Below are positions 7,150 through 17,893 of a stretch of DNA of 25,476 bases, one piece after another (position 1 is the stretch's first letter; every line of letters starts with the position of its first letter). The notes beneath the pieces were generated by a model. The model made no database searches, was not told the origin of the DNA, and worked only from the letters and a program-made list of their open reading frames with translations. The stretch spans positions 1 through 25,476 of IMG/VR virus record IMGVR_UViG_3300018481_000067. One strand, written 5' to 3'. The stretch is from a virus. The translations under genes and the position numbers were made by a program.

Positions 7150-7328
7150 ACGCCATCTATGTGTGGTGCCTGAGCCGGGTCGAGCCGGACAAGCACGACC
7201 AGTGGCTGTTCCAGTTGACCCAGCCGATCCCGGGCCGGGTGGAGCCGGTCGACGTTGAGGCAGAGATGGACGACTTCGCCTCGTTCGCGTCGGCGTTCGG
7301 TGTGAAGCCACCAGTACCCTCGGCCTGA
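7035..7328 (+). CDS. Tail assembly chaperone T (frameshift extension of G)
   Basis: This is the T part of the G-T fusion, made by a -1 shift from the G gene. The T frame is one base back relative to G. It codes for YAVTVRLVLIARERWPEIDG, then ETALKGIDLTHLPLDRFLNA, CLSRVEPDKHDQW and EAEMDDFASFASAFGV. YAVTVRLVL is the typical start of T domains in actinophages. No start codon with a ribosome site precedes this region in frame, which favours frameshifting over independent initiation. The stop at 7326-7328 overlaps the tape measure ribosome site. The shift point is inferred; the existence of the coding extension is well supported by its protein-like composition. Confidence 0.75.
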   Translation, partial: YAVTVRLVLIARERWPEIDGETALKGIDLTHLPLDRFLNAIYVWCLSRVEPDKHDQWLFQLTQPIPGRVEPVDVEAEMDDFASFASAFGVKPPVPSA

Positions 7329-7340
7329 GGAGGTGACCTG

Positions 7341-10166
7341 ATGGTCGACACCGTGGGCGCTGTCTACGTCAAGGTCTACTCCGACTCGTCCGGCTTCAAG
7401 AAGCAGTTGGAGGGCGACGCGGAGACGGCTGGCAAGAAGGCCGCCGTCCACTTCGGTGACTCCTTCGACAAGCAGGTCACGAAGAACCTCAAGCAGATCA
7501 ACCTGGAGAAGTCCCTCGGCCCGCAGATGGACAAGTGGGGGAAGGACTTCGCCAAGAGGGTGTCCTCAGCGGTGTCCGGCGAGACGGTCAAGTTCAAGTT
7601 GGACGACGTGATCGACAAGGCCGAACTCAAGCGGATGAGCCGGGACCTGGGGGTCCCGTTCAAGGACCTCGCCCAGTTCTTGAAGACCGAGATACCGAAG
7701 GCTGCCCGGAAGGGTTTCAGCACCATCGAGAAGGAGGCTGCCGACGCCGCGCGGGCTGCCGAGCGGGAGTTGAAGCGGCGGCTGAGCATCACCGACCTGC
7801 TCGACGACGCCGGGTTCAAGAACAAGATCCACCAGATGGCCTCTGAGTTCCAGAAGACCATGACCCCGGCGATGAAGAAGGCGCTGACCGACGGTCAGAA
7901 GGTCGACTGGCGGTTCGACGACGACATCCGCAAGGCGCTCAAGAACATCGCGCAGGACTCCAAGGCGTCGTTCTCGGATGTGGCGACCGTCTGGGACCGC
8001 ACGATTCGGCGGATGGCGCAGTCCAGCGAGGAGGCGGGCTTCTTCACCCGGATGCGGGCCGGGGCACGGGAGGTCACCGGCGACATCGAAATCATCGACC
8101 GCAGCGTCATCAAACTGCGGTCGTCGCTGCGCCGGGCCGGGACCGGCGGGTTCTTCGACTCGTTGACCAGCGTCTTCGGCGGCATCATCGGGCTGTCGTT
8201 CAAGTTGGGCAGCGTCATCCCCAAGAGCGTCGGGCTGATGGCGAAGGCGTTCACCGGGCTGGGGAAGGTGTTCACCAGCCTCGCGGCGAAGGCGGGCAAG
8301 TTCGCTGGCGCGATGGGCAAGATCGGCGGGGTGCTGGGCCGGGTCGGCGCGGCCCTGAGTTCCACCGGCGTGGGCGCGGCTGTGGCGGTCGCCGGTCTGC
8401 TGGCGTCCATGGTGGCGCTGACCCGGTTCATGGGGGCGTTCGTCACCCTGGTCGTCGATGCTGCCGGGGTCATGTCGATGCTCGCCGCAGGGATCGCGGC
8501 AGCGGCCATCCAGGCGGTGGTCCTGGTCCCGGTACTGGTGTCGCTGGGGGCCGGGCTTGGCGCGCTGGTCATGGGTGCCGGTGGGGCGACGAAGGCGCTC
8601 GGCCTGTGGTCCAAGGCGATGAAGGAGACGGACCCGAAGAAACGGGCCGAGGCGTTGAAGGCGTACAACGCGGCGATGAAGGACCTGGGTCCGAACGCCC
8701 AGGCGGCGGTGCGCGGGATGCAGCCGCTGGTCAAGCAGTTCGAGAGTCTGCGCAAGCAGATGGCTGAGAAACTGTTCGACGGGTTCGCCTCGGCGTTGAA
8801 GCAGGCCAGCCCCATGGTGAAGGTCCTCAAGGACGGCCTGCTGTTCGTCTCCGAGGCGATCGGCGACGTGATCGACCAGTTCCTCCGGCTGGGCCAGAAC
8901 GACACGTTCATCAAGAACTGGGGCGACCTGTGGGCCAGCGCCGGGACGATCATCCGCGATGTCGGTTCCGCGATAGTCAACGTCTTCGCCGGGCTGGTGG
9001 CGGTCTTCGCCGCGATCATCCCGCAGACCGAGGAGTTCACGAACGGGATTCGTAACATCGGTCAGGCGTTCCGGGTCTGGGCTGAGAGCGAGGGGGGCCG
9101 TCAGGCCATTCAGGACTGGTTCACCCGCGTCTGGGAAATCGGCAGTCAGGTGTGGACGATCATCAAACTGGTCGGCGAGGCGCTGGGCAACCTGTTCACC
9201 GGGATGATTAGCGGGGGGGCTGGCGATGTGGAGGAGACGTTCCTCGCCAAGATCGTCCGCAAACTGGAGGAACTGAACGAGTGGATCAAAACGGTGTCGG
9301 AGAACGGGGAACTGGAGGGCTGGCTGCAAACCGCGAGTGACACTGCGACCACCCTGTGGAACTCGCTGGTGTCGATATCCACCTCGCTCAAGAGCCTGAA
9401 CACGGAGGAGAACCGGGCGTTCGCCCACAACCTCGTCAGCGTGATGAACGGGCTGATCGCGGTGTTCAACGCCTTCGCTTGGTTCGCCAATCAGGTAGCC
9501 ATCTCGGTCGGTGCCGGGTTCCAGGGGCTGGGTACGATCCTCAACGGCATCACGCAGTCGGTCGGTGCCGGGTGGAACGGGCTCAAGGCGATCTGGGCGG
9601 GCGTCTCGGCCTCGTTCACTGCCGGTGTCCATGGGATGACCTCGATCTTCAACGGCTTCCTCAACCAGATGAAGGCGGGATGGGCTTCCGCCATGGCTAC
9701 CATCAAGTCGCTCTGGCAGGGCGTGGTGACCTCGGTTTCGGCTGGTGCCCGGGGCATCTCGGCTGCCGTCCGGGGGATCGGTTCGGCATTCGACTGGCTG
9801 ATCGGGAAGATCAAGAGCGTGATTTCATGGATCAGTCGCATCAAGATGCCGTCGCTGTCGGGCCTCCGCGCCGCCTTGAACCCGTTCGGCGCAGCAGGCG
9901 GGGTGTTCACCAGTCCCACCACCAAGATCATCGGCGAGGCCGGGCCGGAGGCGCTGATCCCGCTGAGCCGACCGCTGTCCCTGGTCGATCCGAGTGTGCG
10001 GGACATGGCCGCGCAACTGCGTGGGAAGGGTGGGGCACCGTCGTCGCCCCGTTCGGCGTCCGGTGGGCGTCAGATGACGAACTACTGGAACATCACGTCG
10101 CCTTCGCCGGACGCGCGGGTCGTAGCATCGCAGGTCATGAACCGTATGACCGCGATGGCCGGATAG
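7341..10166 (+). CDS. Tape measure protein
   Basis: This 941-residue tape measure protein sets tail length; at about 0.15 nm per residue it implies a tail near 140 nm. The start ATG lies behind a near-perfect AGGAGGTGA (7328-7336). The N-terminal third is charged and helical (KQVTKNLKQINLEKSLGPQM, then AADAARAAERELKRRL). Residues about 345-417 form a long hydrophobic Gly/Ala-rich stretch that could insert into the host membrane during DNA injection. Around residues 723-806 there is an 18-residue repeat. The end has the common closing phrase of these proteins: AAGGVFTSPTTKIIGEAGPE followed by ALIPLSRPLS. I see no lysozyme or peptidase domain. The preceding G/T chaperones agree with the call. 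Confidence 0.92.
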   Translation: MVDTVGAVYVKVYSDSSGFKKQLEGDAETAGKKAAVHFGDSFDKQVTKNLKQINLEKSLGPQMDKWGKDFAKRVSSAVSGETVKFKLDDVIDKAELKRMSRDLGVPFKDLAQFLKTEIPKAARKGFSTIEKEAADAARAAERELKRRLSITDLLDDAGFKNKIHQMASEFQKTMTPAMKKALTDGQKVDWRFDDDIRKALKNIAQDSKASFSDVATVWDRTIRRMAQSSEEAGFFTRMRAGAREVTGDIEIIDRSVIKLRSSLRRAGTGGFFDSLTSVFGGIIGLSFKLGSVIPKSVGLMAKAFTGLGKVFTSLAAKAGKFAGAMGKIGGVLGRVGAALSSTGVGAAVAVAGLLASMVALTRFMGAFVTLVVDAAGVMSMLAAGIAAAAIQAVVLVPVLVSLGAGLGALVMGAGGATKALGLWSKAMKETDPKKRAEALKAYNAAMKDLGPNAQAAVRGMQPLVKQFESLRKQMAEKLFDGFASALKQASPMVKVLKDGLLFVSEAIGDVIDQFLRLGQNDTFIKNWGDLWASAGTIIRDVGSAIVNVFAGLVAVFAAIIPQTEEFTNGIRNIGQAFRVWAESEGGRQAIQDWFTRVWEIGSQVWTIIKLVGEALGNLFTGMISGGAGDVEETFLAKIVRKLEELNEWIKTVSENGELEGWLQTASDTATTLWNSLVSISTSLKSLNTEENRAFAHNLVSVMNGLIAVFNAFAWFANQVAISVGAGFQGLGTILNGITQSVGAGWNGLKAIWAGVSASFTAGVHGMTSIFNGFLNQMKAGWASAMATIKSLWQGVVTSVSAGARGISAAVRGIGSAFDWLIGKIKSVISWISRIKMPSLSGLRAALNPFGAAGGVFTSPTTKIIGEAGPEALIPLSRPLSLVDPSVRDMAAQLRGKGGAPSSPRSASGGRQMTNYWNITSPSPDARVVASQVMNRMTAMAG
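9507..9758 (+). repeat. 18-residue repeat in the tape measure C-terminal region
   Basis: The tape measure chain repeats with an 18-residue period: VGAGFQGLGTILNGITQS, VGAGWNGLKAIWAGVSAS and FTAGVHGMTSIFNGFLNQ, then a 22-residue unit starting MKAGWASAM and a partial VSAGARGI. Each begins with an AG pair and carries hydrophobic residues at constant spacing. At DNA level the units have diverged. Confidence 0.6.
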
Positions 10167-10175
10167 GAGGCCAGC

Positions 10176-11357
10176 ATGTACGGCGGATACCTGATGCTGG
10201 GCACCACGGAGGTCATCAACAACCACCGGGCGCTGAACTATGCGCAGGCCGCTGGGATGAACTCGGTCCTGCCGTGCACCGAGTGCAGCAGCATCAACGC
10301 CGGGATGGTCACCAACTACGAGACACCGGCCCGGGACAACCCGCATCCGCCGTGGTGGCAGGAGACGTACCCGATCGGCTCGGCTGACTTCTTCGGCGTC
10401 ATCGGCATCAACATCGACAACATCGACGACTCGACCCGCAAGATGCAGGTGTCGGAGGCTCCGGGGTCGGGCGGGTTCATCGGACCGCTGCGGTTCGCGG
10501 TCCGCACGCTGACGGTCAAGGCGGTCGCCGTCGCCGGGAACGACTGCTCGCTGGGGTACGGGTTGAACTGGCTGCGGTCCCTGGACTCCACCTACAACTG
10601 CTCCACCTCGACGGTGACGATGTACGAGTGCTGCCCGCATGTGGCGCAGGAGGACTGCGACACGGTGGAGTGCCGGGAGAAGTGCATCTTGAAGGTGCAG
10701 CGGCAGATGCACGAGGCGCGGATCACGTCCGGGCCGCAGGTGCTGATGCGCCGCGACATGCTGTCGCGTGGGGCGATCGCGCAGATCGAGTTTGTCATCA
10801 CAGCGGGCGACCCGTTCCTGTACGTGCCGCCGTTCCCGATCCCGACCGGGGCCGTGGCCGACGAGTATCTGGTGACAGACCCGGAGGACGAGCCGGAGGA
10901 CGAGGACCCGTTCGCGTCCGGCCCGCCGACGGTCCGCCCGCCGTCGCTGCATCCGACCCGGAGCCTGCCGGAGCGCACCCAGTGGCTGCGTGAGGAGTAC
11001 GTGCTGCCGATGCCGGAGGTCGGCTACGCGGTGGTCCCGTCGGTGACGCTGGCGTCGGAGTCGGGTGCGGAGGATGTGCGGCTGACGGTGGTCGGCCCGG
11101 AGGGTGTGGCGGGGTCGTACCGGATGGTGAACTTCCCGGCGGGCGGCTCGGTCGAGTTCGACTTCCGCAAGCGGCAGGTGACGACGGAGGCGAAGGGCAT
11201 CCGGCGCAACGGCTCGGCGTTCGTCTCAAACCCCACGGGTGGGGTTTTGCGCTGGCCGAAGGACTTCGGCTGGGGGGAGTACCGGCTGCTGGTGGATCGG
11301 GTTCCGGGTACCGAGCCGCTGCTGCTGGATGCGTCGGTGTCCGGGCGGTTCGCCTGA
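10176..11357 (+). CDS. Minor tail protein at the distal-tail (Dit) position
   Basis: This 393-residue protein starts at an ATG behind AGGAGG (10165-10170). As the first gene after the tape measure it sits where the distal tail protein is normally found. Features include WWQETYPIGSADFFGVIGIN early, a central Cys-rich part (YECCPHV, EDCDTVECREKCILK; nine cysteines in all), then GAIAQIEFVITAGDPFLYVP. After an acidic linker (TDPEDEPEDEDPFASGPPTV) there is a C-terminal beta domain with TVVGPEGVAGSYRMV and NFPAGGSVEFDF. I recall this layout from actinophage minor tail proteins. A terminator-like hairpin lies inside the coding sequence at 11228-11248. The stop overlaps the next start (TGATG). Confidence 0.75.
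   Translation: MYGGYLMLGTTEVINNHRALNYAQAAGMNSVLPCTECSSINAGMVTNYETPARDNPHPPWWQETYPIGSADFFGVIGINIDNIDDSTRKMQVSEAPGSGGFIGPLRFAVRTLTVKAVAVAGNDCSLGYGLNWLRSLDSTYNCSTSTVTMYECCPHVAQEDCDTVECREKCILKVQRQMHEARITSGPQVLMRRDMLSRGAIAQIEFVITAGDPFLYVPPFPIPTGAVADEYLVTDPEDEPEDEDPFASGPPTVRPPSLHPTRSLPERTQWLREEYVLPMPEVGYAVVPSVTLASESGAEDVRLTVVGPEGVAGSYRMVNFPAGGSVEFDFRKRQVTTEAKGIRRNGSAFVSNPTGGVLRWPKDFGWGEYRLLVDRVPGTEPLLLDASVSGRFA
11228..11248 (+). terminator. Terminator-like hairpin inside a coding sequence
   Basis: AAACCCC (11228-11234) pairs with GGGGTTT (11241-11247), with a further T after it; the loop ACGGGT can tighten by two more pairs. This has the form of a short intrinsic terminator, yet it lies inside the minor tail protein gene about 110 bases before its stop. 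It resembles the hairpin at 20237-20256. Its activity on a translated message is unknown. Confidence 0.45.
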
Positions 11358-12457
11358 TGCCGGAACTGGGCTGCGGTGAGCACACCGCCTACATGTACAA
11401 GCGTGGTGGGGTGACTCGGCTGTTTGAGTTGGACAAGGTCATCTCGTTCGACTGGAAGCGGGTCCGTGACGACATCTCCACGGCCCAGATCGAGGTGCAG
11501 GCCGAGGCTGAGTGCTGCCGCCAGTTGGGCGGTCTGACTACCGGCAACACGGAACTGCACATCTACCGGGATGGGCAGATGGTGTGGCTGGGGGTGCTCA
11601 CCCGGATCGAGTACGAGCGGACGCAGATCACCTTGTTCGCCGAGGACATCCTGTGGGTGGCGAAGCGGACGGCGCTGGAGGTGGGCTACAACAAGGCGTA
11701 CCCGAACATCGCCAAGGCTGGGTGGGTGATGAACTGGCTGTTGAAAAGCCAGACGTACAACAAGAACAACGACCCGTGGAAGGTGCTGCCGCACGTTCAT
11801 TGGGTTCAGGGCAGTGATGATCCGTCCACGTCGGCGGCGGTGAAGGCGTGGTCGCTGGCGACGTGGGAGGACTTCGACAAGTCCGCCGAGGACCGGGGGA
11901 TGGACTACACGGTCGTTGGGCGGGACATCTACTTCTGGGACACCCACCTCAAGTGGCGGACGATCGAGCAGGAACTGCGCGGCGAGTTCCTGATGGGTGG
12001 GATGGCGGTCGTGGAGTACGGCAACGAGTTCGCGACCCGGGTCATCAAGACCAACGGCAACGGCTACGCGGCGCAGGCGGTGGCCCCGCCGTGGGCGATC
12101 GCCGAGTTCGGCTACATCGACCTGATCGAGTCGACGGCGAACGAGGCTGCCGGGAACGAGACGCCGACGGCTGAGGAGAAGACGGCGTGGCAGCAGCAGG
12201 CGCAGTCGCTGCTGGACCACTCCTTCCCGGCTCCGACGCGGATCAGGGTGTCGGAGAACTCGACGCTGGCCCCGACCTGCCCGTACACCATCAACGATCT
12301 GGTGGCCGGGTCGTGGTTGCAGGTGGTGGTGGAGGACTTGTGCCGGACGATGGACCAGTGGCACAAGTTGGAGTTGGTGCATGTGCACAGTGAGTCCGGT
12401 GACGAGAAGGTGACGGTGACGACTGCCGCCGCGCCGGAGAATATGGTGCCGCTGTGA
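11357..12457 (+). CDS. Minor tail protein, baseplate-hub-like
   Basis: This 366-residue protein starts at the ATG in the TGATG overlap with the preceding gene. As the second gene after the tape measure it occupies the tail-hub (Tal/gp27-like) position. The N-terminal part has FELDKVISFDWKRVRDDIST, then NTELHIYRDGQMVWLGVLTR, a beta pattern typical of hub proteins of the siphovirus ReqiPepy6 Gp37-like type. The middle has WEDFDKSAEDRGMDYTVVGR and DIYFWDTHLKWRTI. The C-terminal third contains PYTINDLVAGSWLQVVVEDL. No peptidase or lysozyme motif is seen. The GTGA overlap at its end couples it to the next small gene. Hub identity is inferred from position and pattern. Confidence 0.72.
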   Translation: MPELGCGEHTAYMYKRGGVTRLFELDKVISFDWKRVRDDISTAQIEVQAEAECCRQLGGLTTGNTELHIYRDGQMVWLGVLTRIEYERTQITLFAEDILWVAKRTALEVGYNKAYPNIAKAGWVMNWLLKSQTYNKNNDPWKVLPHVHWVQGSDDPSTSAAVKAWSLATWEDFDKSAEDRGMDYTVVGRDIYFWDTHLKWRTIEQELRGEFLMGGMAVVEYGNEFATRVIKTNGNGYAAQAVAPPWAIAEFGYIDLIESTANEAAGNETPTAEEKTAWQQQAQSLLDHSFPAPTRIRVSENSTLAPTCPYTINDLVAGSWLQVVVEDLCRTMDQWHKLELVHVHSESGDEKVTVTTAAAPENMVPL

Positions 12458-12723
12458 AGTCGAACGCGCTGGAGGCCCAGGACTCGATGCTGGGTTGGAT
12501 GCGGCAGATCAACAAGCATCTGCTGCGGCTGAACCGGGCGGGAAGGATCGACCTGCTCAGTACCGGCATCGAGGTGTTTGAGGCAGGCGAGTTGACGGTC
12601 GCCACACTGGATGAGGTGCCGGAGAGTCTGCCGTTCGGAAGTCCGGTGTTCGTGGTGGAGAGCCAGCAGATGTACGTGCAAGACCCCGACACGAGGGAGT
12701 GGCAGCCAGCGCCTTCGGAGTGA
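12454..12723 (+). CDS. Small tail-region protein, unknown function
   Basis: This 89-residue protein starts at GTG in the GTGA overlap with the hub-like gene (12454-12457). The N-terminal half is helical (AQDSMLGWMRQINKHLLRLN), the second half strand-rich and acidic (VPESLPFGSPVFVVESQQMY), and it ends WQPAPSE. I do not recognise a family. Between the tail hub and the first collagen fibre, it could be a small adaptor for fibre attachment, which is inference from location only. Codon use and coupling make it a credible gene. Confidence 0.65.
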   Translation: MKSNALEAQDSMLGWMRQINKHLLRLNRAGRIDLLSTGIEVFEAGELTVATLDEVPESLPFGSPVFVVESQQMYVQDPDTREWQPAPSE

Positions 12724-12755
12724 CCACGCCCCTACCATGAGCGTCAGGAGGCGTC

Positions 12756-14543
12756 ATGGGTAGCAGGAGTCCGGGCCTGATCGCACGGCCCACCACATCT
12801 GCGGACTGCGTGTCACCCGCTTTTGGGGCTGGACCGCCTGGACCGATCGGTCCTGAGGGTGCTCAGGGTCCGTGTGGTCCGACCGGCCCTACCGGCGCTT
12901 CGGGACCGCAGGGTCCGCAGGGCGAGTTCGGTGGCCCGACCGGCTCAACGGGTCCACAGGGTGCGGCGGGACCACCTGGGGTGACAGGTCCGACGGGGAC
13001 GCGCGGGGTCGAGGGCAACCAGGGTCCGGTGGGTCCGTCGGGGCCGAAGGGTGACCCGGGTGCGCCGGGCACGCCGGGGCCGACCGGGCCGCAGGGCAAC
13101 GCCGGTCCGCAGGGCGCGCAGGGCGCGCAGGGTGTGACCGGGCCGACGGGTGCGTTGGGTCCGACGGGGGCCGGGGTTCAGGGTCCGACCGGCACGTCAG
13201 GTGCGACGGGTCCGACCGGCCCGTCGGGTGCGTCGGGTTCAGCAGGTGCGCCGGGAGCCACTGGGGCGACGGGTCCAACTGGCACATCCGGTGGGCTGGG
13301 TGCGACGGGTCCGTCGGGTGCGTTGGGTGCGACCGGTCCGACCGGCCCACATGGCCCATCCGGGCCGACTGGTCCCACTGGGGCTGCGTCGACCGTCGTC
13401 GGACCTACCGGCCCGACGGGTGCGCAGGGCGCGGACGGCACATCGGTGACCATCGAAGGGTCGGTTCCGACCGGCCCGCCAGGGTTCGCCGGGTCGACCC
13501 CAGGTGAGGGCTGGATCAGCAACAACGACGGCCACCTGTGGGTGTGGGACGGCGACTCCTGGGTCGACGTAGGCGCGGTTCGTGGCCCGACCGGTCCGGC
13601 TGGGGTGGCGGGTGCCACCGGTCCTGCTGGTGCTGCCGGGGCTACGGGTGCCACCGGACCGTCGGGGACGGCTGGAGCCAACGGTGCGACTGGCCCGACG
13701 GGTCCGTCAGGGACTGCTGGTGCTGCCGGTCCGACCGGTTCGCAGGGTTCGACTGGGACGCCGGGGACCGCCGGGGCGACGGGGCCGACCGGCCCGTCAG
13801 GTACGGCGGGTGCCACTGGCCCGACTGGGGCGCACGGCCCGACCGGGGCGACGGGGACCAGTGGGGCGACCGGCCCGACAGGTCCGACCGGAGTTCAGGG
13901 TGTCGGCGGCATCCAGGGCATCCAAGGCATCCAAGGTCCACCCGGCCCGACAGCGGTCAGCACCGATCCGGGGAACTACGCCCGGCTCGGCACGGACACC
14001 AAGATATTCGTGCCCACCCCGGCGACGGGTGGCGGCACCGGAATCGACGAGGTGACGATCCAGTCGTCGTACCCGTCGCTGGAGGGCCTGGAACTGTGGG
14101 TCGACCCCAACGCGACGGCGGGTTCTTCAACCGGCAACCACTCGACGCTGAACGGGCTAGCCAACGACGACCACTTGCAGTACCACAACGACGCGCGCGG
14201 CGATGGCCGCTACATCAAGAAGACCGGCGACGCGATGGCCGGTCCGCTGGTGGTGCAGATTCCGACGTTGCAGAATCAGGCGGCGCGGCTACAGGACGCT
14301 GATGCGTGGAAGTTCCGCAAGGTCGTCGGCGGCAACGGGCTGACCCAGACCGGCGACGGGTCGCTGGCTCAGGACGTCACCCTGGCGGTCGGCAAGGGCG
14401 ACGGCATCGTGGTGGCGGCGGATCAGGTGTCAGTGGACACCAACTACCTGGACGTGCGGTACGTGACCCAAGCGAAGTTCGTCGTGTCCACTGCCGACCC
14501 GTCGGGCGTCTACCCGCAGGGTTCGGTGTGGGTCAAGTACTGA
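12756..14543 (+). CDS. Collagen-like tail fibre 1
   Basis: This 595-residue minor tail protein starts at an ATG behind AGGAG (12746-12750). Residues 1-25 are a short N-terminal region. Gly-X-Y triplets run from about 26 to 227, are broken by a 49-residue knob at 228-276 ([20 protein letters not shown]), and resume at 277-399. Most triplets are [12 protein letters not shown] and GPA, with almost no charge. Two small breaks occur in the first block (GAGVQG and the STVV site near 13390). The C-terminal domain contains [20 protein letters not shown] and DAMAGPLVV, a common phage fibre motif, and ends [11 protein letters not shown]. The triplets predict a trimeric collagen stalk displaying a receptor-binding tip. 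Confidence 0.88.
   Translation: MGSRSPGLIARPTTSADCVSPAFGAGPPGPIGPEGAQGPCGPTGPTGASGPQGPQGEFGGPTGSTGPQGAAGPPGVTGPTGTRGVEGNQGPVGPSGPKGDPGAPGTPGPTGPQGNAGPQGAQGAQGVTGPTGALGPTGAGVQGPTGTSGATGPTGPSGASGSAGAPGATGATGPTGTSGGLGATGPSGALGATGPTGPHGPSGPTGPTGAASTVVGPTGPTGAQGADGTSVTIEGSVPTGPPGFAGSTPGEGWISNNDGHLWVWDGDSWVDVGAVRGPTGPAGVAGATGPAGAAGATGATGPSGTAGANGATGPTGPSGTAGAAGPTGSQGSTGTPGTAGATGPTGPSGTAGATGPTGAHGPTGATGTSGATGPTGPTGVQGVGGIQGIQGIQGPPGPTAVSTDPGNYARLGTDTKIFVPTPATGGGTGIDEVTIQSSYPSLEGLELWVDPNATAGSSTGNHSTLNGLANDDHLQYHNDARGDGRYIKKTGDAMAGPLVVQIPTLQNQAARLQDADAWKFRKVVGGNGLTQTGDGSLAQDVTLAVGKGDGIVVAADQVSVDTNYLDVRYVTQAKFVVSTADPSGVYPQGSVWVKY
13437..13583 (+). repeat. Non-collagen knob module, copy A
   Basis: A 147-base segment encodes 49 residues interrupting the collagen stalk of fibre 1. 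The copy at 20773-20919 has exactly the same length, and by hand alignment 38 of 49 residues are identical. Shared phrases include [18 protein letters not shown] and DGHLWVW. The tryptophan-rich strands suggest a small beta fold that could bind sugar or set the register of the trimer. The DNA has diverged mostly at third positions. Confidence 0.8.
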
Positions 14544-14552
14544 GGAGCGGGC

Positions 14553-16270
14553 ATGGGTCTGGATGTCTACACCGGCTCGGCGTGGGTCGACGCTGAGGAC
14601 GTCCGTGTCTCCAACGGCTCGTCGTTCGTGCAGGCCAAGAAGGTCAAGGTGTCCGACGGCGCTGGCGGCTGGAGGCTGGCCTGGGTGCCGAAGGTGCCCG
14701 TCGTCACCGTGACGTTCTCCAACCAGGACGTGGAGACGGGTGAGAAGTTCGACACCATCGCCACGCTGTCGATCCCGGCCCCGGAGGGAACGACGGTCAG
14801 GTTCGACTTCCCCGGCTGGACGCAGACCATCGCCGCAGTGGAGGGCGCGACGACGGTGGTGAAGTCGCAGGGCTTCCATTCGACGGCGGGCTCGTACTCG
14901 TGGACCGCGACGGCGATCAACATGGGCGGCCAGACTACGTCGGCGGCGAAGAAGCAGAACGTCAGCGTCCCGGTCCCGATCCCCGACGTTCACTACCACG
15001 TGAAGGTGCCGTCCGGGGCGAGCGCGTCGACGATCCAGACGGAGATGAACAAGGCCCGCGACTGGTTCCTGGCGAACAAGAACGCGCCGGTCAACTTCGC
15101 TGACGAGGACACGTTCGCCTGCGTCGAGTTGGTCGAGAACGGCGTGTACAACCTGGGGTCCGCCGAGTTGAAGGCCCGGCGTGGGGTGCGGCTCGTCGGC
15201 GGCGGGTCGGGGGCGTCGCGCCCGCTGGTCAGCGCCCGGGGCTCGCACTTCATGAACACCGACAACAACGGCGGCGGCTCCTACAACAACCCGGACTACG
15301 ACTGGCTGGTTCACAACATCGAGGTCGACTGCTACAACCTGTCCGGTGGGCTGTCGATCGCGCATGTGAAGCGGTTCCAGGTGTCCAACTGCTACTTCCA
15401 CAACATGGGCTGGAAGAAGCACTACATCGAGGTGAACTCATCGGGCGGCCCGCGTGCCGACGGCACGTACAACGTCATCATCAAGGGCAACGAGTTCACC
15501 AACAGCCAGAACATCGCCAACCGTCGGGTCGAGGACGAGTGCGTCCAGTTGGACTACTCCTGGTCCGGGGCGGCGTCGAACACCGCCAACGACGGCACGA
15601 TCGCCAACAACGTGCTGATCGAGAACAACAACTTCCACGACGCCCCACGCGCGATCGGCAGCCACCACTTCCAGACCGAGGGTGGAGCGCCGGACAACTG
15701 GCATGCCAACGTGCTGATCCGCAACAACACGTTCACGAACATCGACCCGTCGCAGTACAACGGTGGTGACGCCCCGAACGGGATCGGCTCGGAGGGTGCG
15801 GTGCGGCCCTATGCGTGGGAGAACGTGCAGATTCTGAACAACACGTTCACGTCGTGCTTCCAGCCGATCTGCCTGTACATCCCCGACGACGCGCCGACCG
15901 CCTTCGGCAACCCGAAGTACTACCGGATCGCCGGGAACTATCTGCGCAACGTGACGCAGGACCGCTACGGCATCTACGGCACGTCGGGGCATGCGTCGCT
16001 GGATTTCGAGCAGGTCATCATCGAGAACAACATCGCCGACGGAACGTGGGACACCAGCCCGGACATCTACTTCGCGGGCTGCGACGACACCCGAGGTGCG
16101 GTGTCGGGCACCTCGTACGGGGTCCTCATCCGCAACAACCAGTTCAAGCCGACGAACATGACCGCAGCCGAGGAGAAGGCGTACAACAAGTACAAGGCGG
16201 CGGGTGCAGCGAACATCACCGGGGTGCTGATCGACGGCAACACGGTCAGCGACGGCACTGAGGACAACTC

Positions 16271-16274
<4 letters not shown>
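14553..16274 (+). CDS. Parallel beta-helix tailspike, putative depolymerase
   Basis: This 573-residue protein starts at an ATG behind GAGGAG. Residues 1-48 resemble a small tail-adaptor domain ([20 protein letters not shown]). Residues about 50-140 read as an Ig/PKD-like domain ([20 protein letters not shown]). From about 145 to 565 there is a right-handed parallel beta-helix with a repeating strand and asparagine-turn ladder: [85 protein letters not shown]. Such folds occur in phage tailspikes that cut host surface polysaccharides (pectate-lyase-like superfamily). Acidic residues are present (for example [12 protein letters not shown]) but I cannot prove a catalytic set. A non-enzymatic receptor-binding spike is the alternative. 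It overlaps the next gene by ATGA. Confidence 0.8.

Positions 16275-17889
<1,615 letters not shown>

Positions 17890-17893
<4 letters not shown>

Noticed and set aside
7566-9632. Minus-strand open frame of 688 codons opposite the tape measure gene
   Set aside because: The composition is typical of antisense frames in high-GC DNA (R, D, H, P, L rich). The + strand is a clear tape measure protein.
13178-13816. Minus-strand proline-rich frames with GPV/GPA repeats opposite the collagen genes (also 16336-17370, 21096-22634)
   Set aside because: The reverse complement of Gly-X-Y codons automatically gives Pro/Val/Gly-rich repeats. They have no N- or C-terminal domains of their own, so they are mirror shadows.
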